Positions 48,542-55,970 of a stretch of 55,970 nt of DNA are shown here, one piece after another. The notes beneath the pieces were generated by a model. It saw only the letters and a program-made list of their open reading frames with translations. It ran no database searches and had not been told where the DNA came from. The first letter of the stretch is position 1. Each line of letters begins with the position of its first letter. The stretch is from a virus. The stretch is taken from positions 1 through 55,970 of IMG/VR virus record IMGVR_UViG_3300015241_000004; one strand, 5' to 3'. Position numbers and translations under genes: made by a program.

Positions 48542-48871
48542 TCAAAACGGGATATCGCTCATCACGCCCCGGAACGCCGGAACTACCGGGGTTGCGCGGA
48601 TGCCGTATTGCTTGGCACGGTTCTCTTTGGCCGTGAGCCAGGCGAGCTGGGCCCGGCCTCGATCGTTGACGCGGCGGTTGTCGAGGCTGGCGCCGTTGTC
48701 GTGATCGACGAAGTGTTTGTCGGAGGGTCGCGGTAGCCCCATCCGTTCGGTGATGATGACCCGATGCATCAGGACCGTGACGTTCTGGTCGCCTTGGCGG
48801 ATTGATCGTCGGGCATAGACCAGGCCGCCATGCATTGGATGGGACACGGCATAGGTCCACTTCCACTGCAT
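48542..48871 (-). CDS. HNH-like endonuclease, possibly 5'-truncated
   Basis: 109 residues from the ATG at 48871. LMHRVIITERMGLPRPSDKH, VDHDNGASLDNRRVND, then QLAWLTAKENRAKQYG: the pattern of small HNH homing-type nucleases. The frame stays open upstream with natural sequence (RTIIIGARTQYVVKVSPEDY) up to the edge of a dispersed repeat at 48954, but no ATG is there. The start may have been lost when the repeat was placed, or a rare start codon is used. Confidence 0.65.
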   Translation of the reverse strand: MQWKWTYAVSHPMHGGLVYARRSIRQGDQNVTVLMHRVIITERMGLPRPSDKHFVDHDNGASLDNRRVNDRGRAQLAWLTAKENRAKQYGIRATPVVPAFRGVMSDIPF

Positions 48872-48953
48872 CAGGAAGTCGTAGTCTTCCGGGGAGACTT
48901 TGACGACGTATTGGGTGCGGGCGCCGATGATGATGGTGCGGTGAGGAAGAATA

Positions 48954-49072
48954 TGATTCAGCGCGGCACCTTCGATGCTTCGGCAGCGGAGAAGTCAGGC
49001 ATCAGCGAATGCGCTGCGCAGGTGATCGCAAACCAGAAGCAGCTTGCTCCGTGTCCGATTGAATCAAGCCTT
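48954..49072. repeat. Dispersed repeat, full-length copy (R6)
   Basis: About 119 bp, TGATTCAGCGCGGCACC … GATTGAATCAAGCCTT, close to 90% like the copy at 50792 by eye. The ends TGATTCA…TGAATCA form short inverted repeats. It fills the interval between the HNH gene and the membrane-protein gene. Confidence 0.9.
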
Positions 49073-49081
49073 CTTCCGACC

Positions 49082-49597
49082 TCACACCCCACCCGGCTGC
49101 ACGTAGCAATAAACGTAAAGCCCCCGGCTCAAGAACAGCACGCCATGCCCGGTCGGATTCCCCCGGTCCCATTTCAACTTGTGGTCCGGGATCTCGATCT
49201 CGGTGCCGTTTTCGACATGCGGTCGATGCAGCGGCGCATCGTCGCGCGGATCCGTGATGGTGACGTAGGTTTTGCCGTCCCGGATATGGATCTCGTCCGC
49301 CCAATAGGCGTCCGCTTCACCGCAGCAAGAGACGCTGGGATTGTCCGGCTGCATCAGGCCCTGATACCAATCACGCACGGCCGGATCCGATTTGCCCCAT
49401 TGTCCTTCGTCATGGGCGTGCGCCAGCCCGATCGCAGCGAGCCCGACAACAAGCACGAGCATCAGCATGATGAAGAACCGCCCGACCAGGCCCATGTTTG
49501 GCCGGAAGCGATCGACCAACGTTTCGACGACAAATGCGACGGCGCCGAGCGCGAGTGTCACGAGCAGCGTGAGAGCCAGTTTGCGAGGTTCCATCAT
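49082..49597 (-). CDS. Membrane protein with periplasmic Cys domain
   Basis: 171 residues from 49597 (an ATG at 49594 is also possible). Two spans (LALTLLVTLALGAVAFVVET and GRFFIMLMLVLVVGLAAIGL), then a soluble domain: HDEGQWGKSDPAVRDWYQGL, then SVSCCGEADAYWADEIHIRD. The Cys pair and Trp-rich strands suggest a periplasmic fold. Found in the lysis block; role unknown. Confidence 0.65.
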   Translation of the reverse strand: MMEPRKLALTLLVTLALGAVAFVVETLVDRFRPNMGLVGRFFIMLMLVLVVGLAAIGLAHAHDEGQWGKSDPAVRDWYQGLMQPDNPSVSCCGEADAYWADEIHIRDGKTYVTITDPRDDAPLHRPHVENGTEIEIPDHKLKWDRGNPTGHGVLFLSRGLYVYCYVQPGGV

Positions 49598-49956
49598 CAG
49601 TGCTTCGGCGGCCAGAGGATGACCATCAGCTCGTGCGCGATGTAACCAAGCCCGGCCGCGAAGGCGAGGACACCACCCCACAGCAGTTTGGCAAGCGAGC
49701 GGGCACCCGCCTGCCGCTGTCGTTCCGCCTCGAAACGCTTGATCGCCGGCTCGACCTCCGCAAGCTTTTTGGTCTGTAGCGCAACGGTTGAAGCGAGCGC
49801 CTCCTGTTGCGATTTCAGGCCATCCATTTTCTCATGGAGCCGCCTTCGGCCTTCCGTGGCTTCGCGGTCCTGCCGCTGCCAGGTCTCGGTCAAATTGGTG
49901 ACCGAGGCCTCGAGCGAGCCGATCGAGCGGCTCACCTCATGCATGCTGTCGGGCAT
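49597..49956 (-). CDS. Coiled-coil protein with C-terminal span (holin/spanin-like)
   Basis: 119 residues from the ATG at 49956. A coiled coil (VSRSIGSLEASVTNLTETWQ through ALASTVALQTKKLAEVEPAI) is followed by a C-terminal span (LLWGGVLAFAAGLGYIAHEL). This resembles DUF1515-type proteins of rhizobia and small holin-like proteins. It overlaps the next membrane gene (TGATG). Confidence 0.6.
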   Translation of the reverse strand: MPDSMHEVSRSIGSLEASVTNLTETWQRQDREATEGRRRLHEKMDGLKSQQEALASTVALQTKKLAEVEPAIKRFEAERQRQAGARSLAKLLWGGVLAFAAGLGYIAHELMVILWPPKH

Positions 49957-49972
49957 CGGCGGGGCCAGCCGG

Positions 49973-50743
49973 CTACAGTATCGGCATCGCGAGCCCAAGC
50001 CCCGGCGCCAAGGCATCGAGCCCGACCTTGACGCCGACCAGCCCCATCAGCTTGGCGAAGATCGCAGCCTCATCGCCCAACAATGGCGCGCAGCCGAGCT
50101 TAAGATAGACCGGCAGCCCCGCCTTGATCTGGGCTACGAAGTCACGCTTCTTCTGGAACAGCTGCACCAGGATGAACTGGCCGGTTGGAGCGGACGCCGT
50201 CGGCAGCGATAGCAGAAATTTGACCGCGGCCGGGTAGCAGGCATGGCTGATCGGATCGCTGAAGCTGGTCGGGTCGCTGGCATTCGTCAGCGTTGCCGCG
50301 TCGGCGTCCGCCGCGTTGAAGTCGGCAACGATGCCGTCGACCACTTCCTTTTTGATCGCGGCGAGATCGCCCATGAACTTCGTCAGCGGATCCGTGCGGG
50401 GTACCGCCGACGCGGTAGCGATGAGCGGCTTCAGCCGGATCTCCGCGGAAGCGTCGCCCGGAAAGGCGAACATGCCGCCGAGCAGGATCGCGAGGATGAC
50501 GGCCGGCTTGATGGCGCTCGCCGGCACACTGACCAGCGGTCCCACCTTGCTCGAGGAGATGCCGATCAGCGCCGTCAGGATCACGCCATTGGCTTGTGCA
50601 ATCATCCCGACCACCCACTGCACGGAGGGTGCGTACTGCTGAATGATCGTTGGAGCATGATCGATGCCGTAGCCGGCAATGAAGACAAGAAGGTTGGTCC
50701 AGATACCGAACCAGAAGGTGAATTTCGGATCAATCTGCGGCAT
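49973..50743 (-). CDS. Multi-span membrane protein, possible holin
   Basis: 256 residues; AGGAACC precedes the ATG. Hydrophobic segments at about 10-30 (FWFGIWTNLLVFIAGYGIDH), 45-65 (VVGMIAQANGVILTALIGIS) and 78-98 (AVILAILLGGMFAFPGDASA), then a 150-residue soluble part with two Cys. Neither classical holin length nor a pure holin layout. It may hold a holin-like membrane part with a periplasmic domain. Confidence 0.5.
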   Translation of the reverse strand: MPQIDPKFTFWFGIWTNLLVFIAGYGIDHAPTIIQQYAPSVQWVVGMIAQANGVILTALIGISSSKVGPLVSVPASAIKPAVILAILLGGMFAFPGDASAEIRLKPLIATASAVPRTDPLTKFMGDLAAIKKEVVDGIVADFNAADADAATLTNASDPTSFSDPISHACYPAAVKFLLSLPTASAPTGQFILVQLFQKKRDFVAQIKAGLPVYLKLGCAPLLGDEAAIFAKLMGLVGVKVGLDALAPGLGLAMPIL

Positions 50744-50791
50744 GTTTTAGGTTCCTTTTTCTAGGTGATCGATTTGAGGTGAGGGAAAGGT

Positions 50792-50910
50792 TTGATTCAG
50801 CGCGGCACTGCCGGCGCTTCAGCAGTGGAGAAGTCAGGCATCAGCGAACGCCCTGCCCAGGTGATCGCAAACCAGAAGCAGTTTGTTCCGTGTCGGATTG
50901 AACCAGCCTT
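50792..50910. repeat. Dispersed repeat, full-length copy (R7)
   Basis: About 119 bp, TTGATTCAGCGCGG…GATTGAACCAGCCTT. On the minus strand it reads LVQSDTEQTASGLRSPGQ…stop overlapping a 14-codon frame [14 protein letters not shown]-stop. It fills the interval between two late genes. Confidence 0.9.
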
Positions 50911-50947
50911 CAATGATCGATTTGAACGTGGCTTGAGAGGATCAGCA

Positions 50948-51412
50948 TCAAGTCTCTAAGTCTCTTGGCGAGATGTGATGGAACGGCACCGTCAGCGGCA
51001 TCGGGAAATAGCCGCAGGTCCGCAACGCCCACACCATGAACGCCGAACAGATGATGTGATCGACGTCGTGATGATGGCCGGGATCGACAAAGCCGAAGAT
51101 GGCCTTGTGGTCATAGGCGGTACCGATCTTCGAATGCACGAAGCCGTAGAATTTAGATTCCTGCTCATCACTGCACGGCAGGTGCACCAGCCGTTCGGAC
51201 TTGGAGCCATCCGGCAGCGTCAGCAGCGTATCGACGTCATAGCCGACCGGGCGCGCCGCCACCCCGAGATCGATATGCGCGCCGACGCAATCCCGCCCGT
51301 CCGGAGTCAGCGCCTCGACGTGGCTTGGCGTGAACGGCATCGAGACGCCGGCCTGAAGGCGGATCAGCTTCGAGGACAGGCTCGATCCGGTGACGAAGCG
51401 GAGCGTGATCAT
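50948..51412 (-). CDS. Permuted NlpC/P60 (YiiX-like) papain-fold protein, tentative
   Basis: 154 residues from the ATG at 51412 (ATGA overlap). SLSSKLIRLQAGVSMPFTPS followed by HVEAL, VGAHIDLG, and later DHIICSAFMVWALR: His first and Cys later in sequence, as in permuted papain-like amidases. Such enzymes cut peptide or lipid amide bonds. It lies with the endolysin, so cell-wall work is plausible. Confidence 0.5.
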   Translation of the reverse strand: MITLRFVTGSSLSSKLIRLQAGVSMPFTPSHVEALTPDGRDCVGAHIDLGVAARPVGYDVDTLLTLPDGSKSERLVHLPCSDEQESKFYGFVHSKIGTAYDHKAIFGFVDPGHHHDVDHIICSAFMVWALRTCGYFPMPLTVPFHHISPRDLET

Positions 51413-51699
51413 TTCAGGCCGTCCCGGGCGTTCTTGTCGTCTTCGGATGCGACGCACTTCGGAATTTCCCCGGAGCGCGTCGGGCCGTAGCCCCAACCAT
51501 CCGGGCACACCTGTATCATCGGATTGCCGGACCGCACGGGGTCGCCGGGGTACACGCAGTCGAGAGCGCGACAGCGGGGCTCGCTTTGATAGCTCTCACC
51601 GATCGAGCGGGCATAGTCGCCGCGCGGCGCGCCGAAGTTCTGGGCGAGTGCAGTGCCGGCGAGAGCCGCCAGTGCCATTGCGAGGAGAAACCGGTTCAT
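51409..51699 (-). CDS. Small exported Cys protein of the lysis block
   Basis: 96 residues with Sec signal MNRFLLAMALAALAGTALA-Q. The mature part is short with four Cys (RCRALDC, VCPDGW, KCVAS), probably disulfide-bonded. No lipobox, so not a typical o-spanin. ATGA-coupled to endolysin on one side and the amidase-like gene on the other. Confidence 0.6.
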   Translation of the reverse strand: MNRFLLAMALAALAGTALAQNFGAPRGDYARSIGESYQSEPRCRALDCVYPGDPVRSGNPMIQVCPDGWGYGPTRSGEIPKCVASEDDKNARDGLK

Positions 51700-52568
51700 G
51701 CCCGCTCCAATCCGAGACTGTCGATGGTTTCGGGTCCAGCCAGGCCGTCGACATGCAGGCCCCTGGCTTTCTGGTAGGCGCGAACCGCGTTAGCCGTCTC
51801 ACGGTCGTAATTGCCGTTGACGACGATCGGCGCGGACAGCACTCCCGAAGCGTTGAGCGCGAGCTCCAGCGCCTTGACGCTGTCGATATCGCTGGTATCG
51901 AGCAGTCCGACTCCGAGGCCCTGCGGAACGGGCGCAATCTGCGGAACGATCACCGGCGCTTCGAGATGCGGCAGCGCCGTGCCGATCGCAAATTCCGGCC
52001 GCAGCTGCGCGATCCGCAGCAGCACCGGCACGATGCCGAGCTGCACGTCATAAGTGGTCGGCGACCAGACGCCGTCAGAGACGTACTTGCCGCCCGCACC
52101 CGTCGGTCTGTCGTAGATCGAGGTGCCGGCCCAGAGGTAACCGGTCGGTCGGCCGCGCATGCGCGGGCCCCAGCCATTCCATCCCTCGCCTCTGTAGCAA
52201 CCATACTCCATCGCCCACGGATGGGTGTTGTCGTCGATGCCGTCGTAATGGATGTAGAATTTCATCGCGTCGAGGCGGGATTTGAACGGCCCTTTGCCGC
52301 GCGGCACGTTGACGGAGACGCGGTCCCAGCGGTCGCCCTGCCCCAGCGCCCGGGTCGGATCGCAGTTGCTTTCACGCAGCTCGAGCACGCCGATGAAGGC
52401 AGCCGGGATCTGCGTGCCCTCAACCGCGGCCTGGTAGACGTCCATGTTCTCAGGCCGCAGGATCCGCTTCGCTGCCGCATCGATCGCGCCGGTCTTGGAA
52501 GGCGTCACCGACAAATGCGCCAGATAGGCCGCGTACTCGCTCTCCAGCACCGCGTAGGGGTGTTGCAT
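51696..52568 (-). CDS. Endolysin: lysozyme-like domain plus peptidoglycan-binding domain
   Basis: 290 residues. The N-terminal 200 residues include FIGVLELRESNCDPTRALGQ, with Glu in a lysozyme-like position, and a long Trp/Gly loop (MEYGCYRGEGWNGWGPRMRG). The C-terminal 65 residues (SDIDSVKALELALNASGVLS, then VNGNYDRETANAVRAYQKAR) are a PG_binding_1 domain. No signal peptide, so it needs a holin. Position in the lysis block agrees. Confidence 0.75.
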   Translation of the reverse strand: MQHPYAVLESEYAAYLAHLSVTPSKTGAIDAAAKRILRPENMDVYQAAVEGTQIPAAFIGVLELRESNCDPTRALGQGDRWDRVSVNVPRGKGPFKSRLDAMKFYIHYDGIDDNTHPWAMEYGCYRGEGWNGWGPRMRGRPTGYLWAGTSIYDRPTGAGGKYVSDGVWSPTTYDVQLGIVPVLLRIAQLRPEFAIGTALPHLEAPVIVPQIAPVPQGLGVGLLDTSDIDSVKALELALNASGVLSAPIVVNGNYDRETANAVRAYQKARGLHVDGLAGPETIDSLGLERA

Positions 52569-52601
52569 GCATCTGCTCCAGTGGATGATGAGGGAAAAGG
52601 A

Positions 52602-54479
52602 TCAGGCCGCCTTGGCGAGCCAGATCGGATCGTTGTCGTTCGATGCCGGAACGAGGTCGCGCTTGAGCAGCCAGTTGACGAAGAACTTGGTCGGCAGGTC
52701 GGCCGCGATCGGCACAGCCGCCGCAGAGTAGGTGTTCAGCGTGCCGTGGGTGCCGTCGCCGGTGCCGAAAAACGGAGTGCCGTCTGCCACCCAGAGGCAA
52801 TCGATCGGAACAGTCGCGCCGCCGCCGCCCACGTTCGACAGGTACTGCGCAAAATCAATCCCCGCATCCGGATCGCCATTGGCGGGCACCAGCGTGCCGA
52901 GGATGTACGGATTCCAGCTCGTGTAGACGAAGCCACTCAAAGCAAAACTACCGGTGCACGACTGGGCACCGGCATTGCGCGCATTCCATTGACTGCCGCT
53001 GACCTGTGTCGTGAGCGGCGACATCGTGATCGCAACCAGCCGGGTAGAGGTTGGCACAGCCGCCCGCAGCGTCGCCCAATAGGTCTTTTCGATGGCAATG
53101 AGCGCCGCGCCGTTTGCCGCCGCGGAGACGTCGTTATGGACCATCTCCACCATCAGGCCGTGCGCACCCCGCGCGAGATACTGCCGGACCAGGCCGCCGC
53201 CGAAGCTGTTTTCGGTGTTGGCCGCCGTTCCAGGCACGGCCACCGAATAAAACGGATAACCAGCCAGCGTGAAGGCGCGCTTGAAAGCGCCGGTGGCGCC
53301 GTATTGATCGCCCTTGATCACGCTACCGGTCGGATTGGCTTGGTTGGCATCGTTGACTTGCGCCGCGATACTGTCGCCGAACAAGGCAATTACCTTCTTG
53401 CCGGCCGCAGAGGTGCAGGCGACGCGGGCGACACCTTCCATGCTGGCGTTGTCGCCAGTGATGCTGGTGTTGAAGGCCGACCAGTTCGTGCTGGTGTTCG
53501 GGGTCGAGGCCGCGGCGGTTGAGGTGGCCTGGATGTCGCCAAACCCGTTGGTGGCAACCGTCGATTGCGATCGTACCGTGTTGGGTTTGGTGGACTGGAT
53601 GTTGCCGAGCACCGTGACGGCGCCAAGGCCGGCGGTACGCTGATAAGTCAACGTGGTGCCATCCACCACCGTGATCGTCGCCGGCGTCGAGGCCGTGGTG
53701 TTATAGGTCGATGGCGTGAAGCCGGAGAAGTTCAGCTTGTTGCCGGTGCGGTAGTTCGCCGTGCTTGCGACCGTGATCGTGACTGTAGTACCGACCTGAA
53801 CCGCCGTCAGTGCGGTCTGCTGCACCGGCCGGTCGCTCTCGAGCTGGATCGCATAGGCGGTCTGGGCCGTCAGCGTCACGCCCACCGCGGGGTCGTGAGT
53901 GACGACGTAGCCGCTCGGCACCGTCAGCGTGTTGCCGGAGATCGCGCCGCCATCGGCCTGCATCTGCGCGAAGGTTTTTGGCGTCAGCGTCGATGGCGTC
54001 ACCGTGTCATCCAGCTTCTGGATATTACCAGCCGCCGTGCTGTCGTTGACGACATTGCTCCACGTCACCTGAACCAATGTCGCGCCGGACTGGTTGTAGC
54101 CGGCCGCTGTATTGGCTTGGGTGGCGTTGACCCCGGTCAGATAGGAGATTTTGAGATTGGTCGAGGTGCCGAGTGCGGTTTCCTGGCCCGCACCTGCGAT
54201 CGCGGCATTGACCCAGATGTTGGCGTAATCGGCCTGCGGAGCCGTGCAGGTCTGCATCGGAAAGTCATAGATGCGGGTCGAAATAATATGGTTGGTGCCG
54301 ACCGCTCCGGTATCGAACGGCACCTGCGCGCGGGTTGCGCCGGAGATTGTCGTCGGCGTTACGCTACCGCCGCTGCCGCCGGAGGTAAATCCGGATGTGC
54401 CATAGCTGTTGGCAAATTGCGCCGATACCTGCGCCGGAGCGACAATCGCCAACAGGAAGGAAAGAAGAATTCTGAACAT
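52602..54479 (-). CDS. Tail protein with SGNH/GDSL hydrolase domain and signal peptide
   Basis: 625 residues from 54479. Sec signal MFRILLSFLLAIVAPAQVSA-Q. Residues about 200-290 are a beta-rich repeat region. Residues about 385-610 form an SGNH hydrolase: KVIALFGDSIAAQ (block I with Ser), VEMVHNDVSAAA (block III-like Asn), and DGTHGTLN (block V Asp-x-x-His). Such tail enzymes deacetylate or cut surface glycans. The export signal is unexpected for a virion part. Confidence 0.75.
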   Translation of the reverse strand: MFRILLSFLLAIVAPAQVSAQFANSYGTSGFTSGGSGGSVTPTTISGATRAQVPFDTGAVGTNHIISTRIYDFPMQTCTAPQADYANIWVNAAIAGAGQETALGTSTNLKISYLTGVNATQANTAAGYNQSGATLVQVTWSNVVNDSTAAGNIQKLDDTVTPSTLTPKTFAQMQADGGAISGNTLTVPSGYVVTHDPAVGVTLTAQTAYAIQLESDRPVQQTALTAVQVGTTVTITVASTANYRTGNKLNFSGFTPSTYNTTASTPATITVVDGTTLTYQRTAGLGAVTVLGNIQSTKPNTVRSQSTVATNGFGDIQATSTAAASTPNTSTNWSAFNTSITGDNASMEGVARVACTSAAGKKVIALFGDSIAAQVNDANQANPTGSVIKGDQYGATGAFKRAFTLAGYPFYSVAVPGTAANTENSFGGGLVRQYLARGAHGLMVEMVHNDVSAAANGAALIAIEKTYWATLRAAVPTSTRLVAITMSPLTTQVSGSQWNARNAGAQSCTGSFALSGFVYTSWNPYILGTLVPANGDPDAGIDFAQYLSNVGGGGATVPIDCLWVADGTPFFGTGDGTHGTLNTYSAAAVPIAADLPTKFFVNWLLKRDLVPASNDNDPIWLAKAA

Positions 54480-54480
54480 C

Positions 54481-55413
54481 TTATTGAATCCCCGGTCGCA
54501 CATCGATACTCTGGGAAGCCCCGCCGCCCGATGGCGCCGTGATCGTGATGCCGGTGTTGGACCCCATGTCAAAGCTGTTGGAGGCGGTAAACGTCGCGCC
54601 GCCCGAGAACGTCATCGAGCGGAACGAGCACCACATGCATGTCGCCGTGCCGCTGCCGACGCTGATCGTGTGCGCCGGCGTGATGACGTTGTTGGTCATG
54701 AAAGAGATCAGCTTGGTCGTCGTACCCGTCAAAGTGAAGGCATTGGTGACCGTCGTCGTCCCGCTGGTCGGGAATTCCAGAATGTTCGGCCCGGTGATAC
54801 CCAGCGTCGCGAACGTGTTGGACCCCAGGACATTGACGCCATTGTTGGCGGTGAAATTGACGATGCTGTAGCTAAGCCCGCCACCGCTGAACGCCACGAA
54901 AAAGGCCGCACTGACGCCGGTCATGGAGATGGTCGAGCTATTCGCCGCGAATGTCAGGTTGGTGGTGGTTGCCATGTTCCACGCAGTGGCGATTCCGCTT
55001 AGCGTCCATGTACCGCTCCCCATCTTCAGGTTGCGCGTGCCGGTGCCGGTGCCGCTGAATCCACCGTTGGCCGTCAGCGTCACATTATTGTTGTTGACGC
55101 TGAAATCGAGAATGCAGCCGGTCGTCGATGCGGTGCAGGCGCCGAAGGTGATCGACTGCACCGCCACCGTGGTGTTGACGGTGATCGTGCAGGTTACACC
55201 GCCGACGCAGGTAGCGGCGTCGAAGGTCACGGTATCAGCCGAGCCGGGCACGGACGCGCCGGTGGCGCCGCCGGTGGATGCCGACCACATCGCCGTGCTG
55301 GCGCCATCCCATGTGCAGGTAACCGTGCAGACACCGAACCGCGATGCGGCATCGGCGGGGCAGACGTAAAGCAGCGCGAGGAAAAGAAATGCGAGAATGC
55401 TGCGCAGGTTCAT
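54481..55413 (-). CDS. Exported beta-rich tail-region protein
   Basis: 310 residues, Sec signal MNLRSILAFLFLALLYVCPA-DAA. The rest is Thr/Gly/Asn/Ser-rich with short beta repeats (NTTVAVQSITFGA, NNNVTLTANGGFSG), like pectate-lyase-type or autotransporter-like beta-helices. Possible adhesin or receptor-binding part. Confidence 0.65.
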   Translation of the reverse strand: MNLRSILAFLFLALLYVCPADAASRFGVCTVTCTWDGASTAMWSASTGGATGASVPGSADTVTFDAATCVGGVTCTITVNTTVAVQSITFGACTASTTGCILDFSVNNNNVTLTANGGFSGTGTGTRNLKMGSGTWTLSGIATAWNMATTTNLTFAANSSTISMTGVSAAFFVAFSGGGLSYSIVNFTANNGVNVLGSNTFATLGITGPNILEFPTSGTTTVTNAFTLTGTTTKLISFMTNNVITPAHTISVGSGTATCMWCSFRSMTFSGGATFTASNSFDMGSNTGITITAPSGGGASQSIDVRPGIQ

Positions 55414-55414
55414 G

Positions 55415-55888
55415 TCAGTTGTCCAGGTAATAGACCGTGCCGGAGCACTGCACTGCGGAGCCGAGGTTCAGCACGAAATTGTTGGTGCTGGTGGTCGTGA
55501 AGTACGGCTCGCCGGAAATCGGCAGCATGAAGGTGTTGACCGTCATGGCGCCGGTGACGCCGGTCGAGGTCCCGTTCTGCAGCGTGGCCACCACCGCCGA
55601 GGCGCAGGCAAAGAAGATGCCGTAGACCTTGATGATGCCGACAGATCGGGTCACCAGCGTGTTGTTGCCGCTCGAGGCCGCGCTGACCACCGCGCTGGAG
55701 AGCTGCGCCGCGCCGAAATACGCGGAAGGCTGCGGCGACTGCACGCCGGAGCCGACATCGCGGGATTTCATCGTGACGCCAGTCCCAGGCGTCAGCACGA
55801 TGGTGTTGTCGGCCGCAAATGCCGGGGACGTCATCAGCGCGTGGGCAATAAGCGCGGATGAGAGCAGTAGCGCTGTGAGACGTTTCAT
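55415..55888 (-). CDS. Exported protein of the tail region
   Basis: 157 residues from the ATG at 55888 (ATGA overlap with the junction gene). Sec signal MKRLTALLLSSALIAHALMT, ending SPAFA-A. Beta-rich mature part with one C-terminal Cys (VQCSG). Function unknown; part of the exported-protein run. Confidence 0.65.
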   Translation of the reverse strand: MKRLTALLLSSALIAHALMTSPAFAADNTIVLTPGTGVTMKSRDVGSGVQSPQPSAYFGAAQLSSAVVSAASSGNNTLVTRSVGIIKVYGIFFACASAVVATLQNGTSTGVTGAMTVNTFMLPISGEPYFTTTSTNNFVLNLGSAVQCSGTVYYLDN

Positions 55889-55893
55889 GGGGC

Positions 55894-55970
55894 AAGTCCT
55901 CCCGCCAACGCTCCCGCGTATTGGCTGTTGCATTGATCGGTTAAATCGAGCGAGTTGGAGCAAGTAGGCG
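55894..55970. repeat. Terminal direct repeat, right copy
   Basis: Identical to bases 1-77. It holds a second copy of the middle of the junction-spanning gene and should be dropped when the genome is circularised. Confidence 0.9.

Noticed and set aside
28541-50910. CRISPR array or integron attC array
   Set aside because: Repeats are kilobases apart, of uneven length and partly coding, with no regular spacers and no Cas or integron integrase.
51390-53522. A 710-codon plus-strand open frame opposite endolysin and SGNH genes
   Set aside because: Arg/Asp/His-rich without motifs; the typical antisense shadow of high-GC genes. The minus strand has clear domains and coupled starts.

Overview
The window is one complete temperate phage genome assembled as a circle: its first 77 bases are repeated exactly at its end (1-77 = 55894-55970), so the non-redundant length is 55,893 bp and one small gene is cut by the contig ends. 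The host is probably an alphaproteobacterium of the Bradyrhizobium type. The reasons are high-GC codon use, a GapR-family (DUF2312) protein, a GcrA/SANT-like protein and an attachment site that is the 3' part of a tRNA-Arg-like gene. Virion genes are of podovirus type: P22-like portal, acidic scaffold, N4-gp56-family capsid, gp4-like and gp10-like head-tail proteins, long internal/ejection proteins, and no tape measure, sheath or tail tube.

Two divergent promoters lie at about 38.8 and 39.7 kb. Each carries the same operator, TTCAGA-N3-TCTGAA, inside its -35/-10 spacer. The rightward unit (39.0-47.8 kb) holds a Cro/cI-type regulator, a Sak4-like RecA-fold ATPase, an HNH-like recombination nuclease, a DHH phosphoesterase, a GIY-YIG protein, a probable excisionase and a tyrosine integrase, and ends at attP. 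The leftward unit (38.8 down to 24.1 kb) holds small DNA-binding proteins, a ClpX-type zinc finger, a ParB-MT-A70 methyltransferase, a frameshifted cytosine methyltransferase, a Dam-type methyltransferase fusion, GapR, a winged-helix protein and a NusG-like (NGN-KOW) protein. Most genes there overlap by ATGA, GTGA, TTGA or TGATG, so translation is coupled.

After the NusG-like gene come strong hairpins, including two T-tailed terminators (24.1 and 23.95 kb), directly before terminase. This suggests that late expression depends on processive antitermination. The late unit runs terS, terL, an unusual module (AdoMet-decarboxylase-like plus ATP-grasp), portal, scaffold, capsid, gp4/gp10-like, ejection proteins and tail-fibre-like proteins. 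It crosses the contig junction into more tail proteins, an SGNH hydrolase, endolysin and membrane/lysis genes, and ends at a terminator at 48.05-48.08 kb beside attP.

The least expected features are: (i) nine late-region proteins, several with tail-fibre or tail-collar features, that start with Sec signal peptides; (ii) a dispersed 50-120 bp repeat family at gene boundaries that supplies the first or last residues of neighbouring proteins; (iii) a 16-bp palindrome inserted in the same reading frame (A-P-I-G-A) in several genes; (iv) the AdoMet-decarboxylase/ATP-grasp pair between terminase and portal; (v) the NusG-like/terminator switch; (vi) a methyltransferase locus with a frameshift, a C13 tract and long two-frame coding. 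All functions are read from sequence motifs only; no database search was run.
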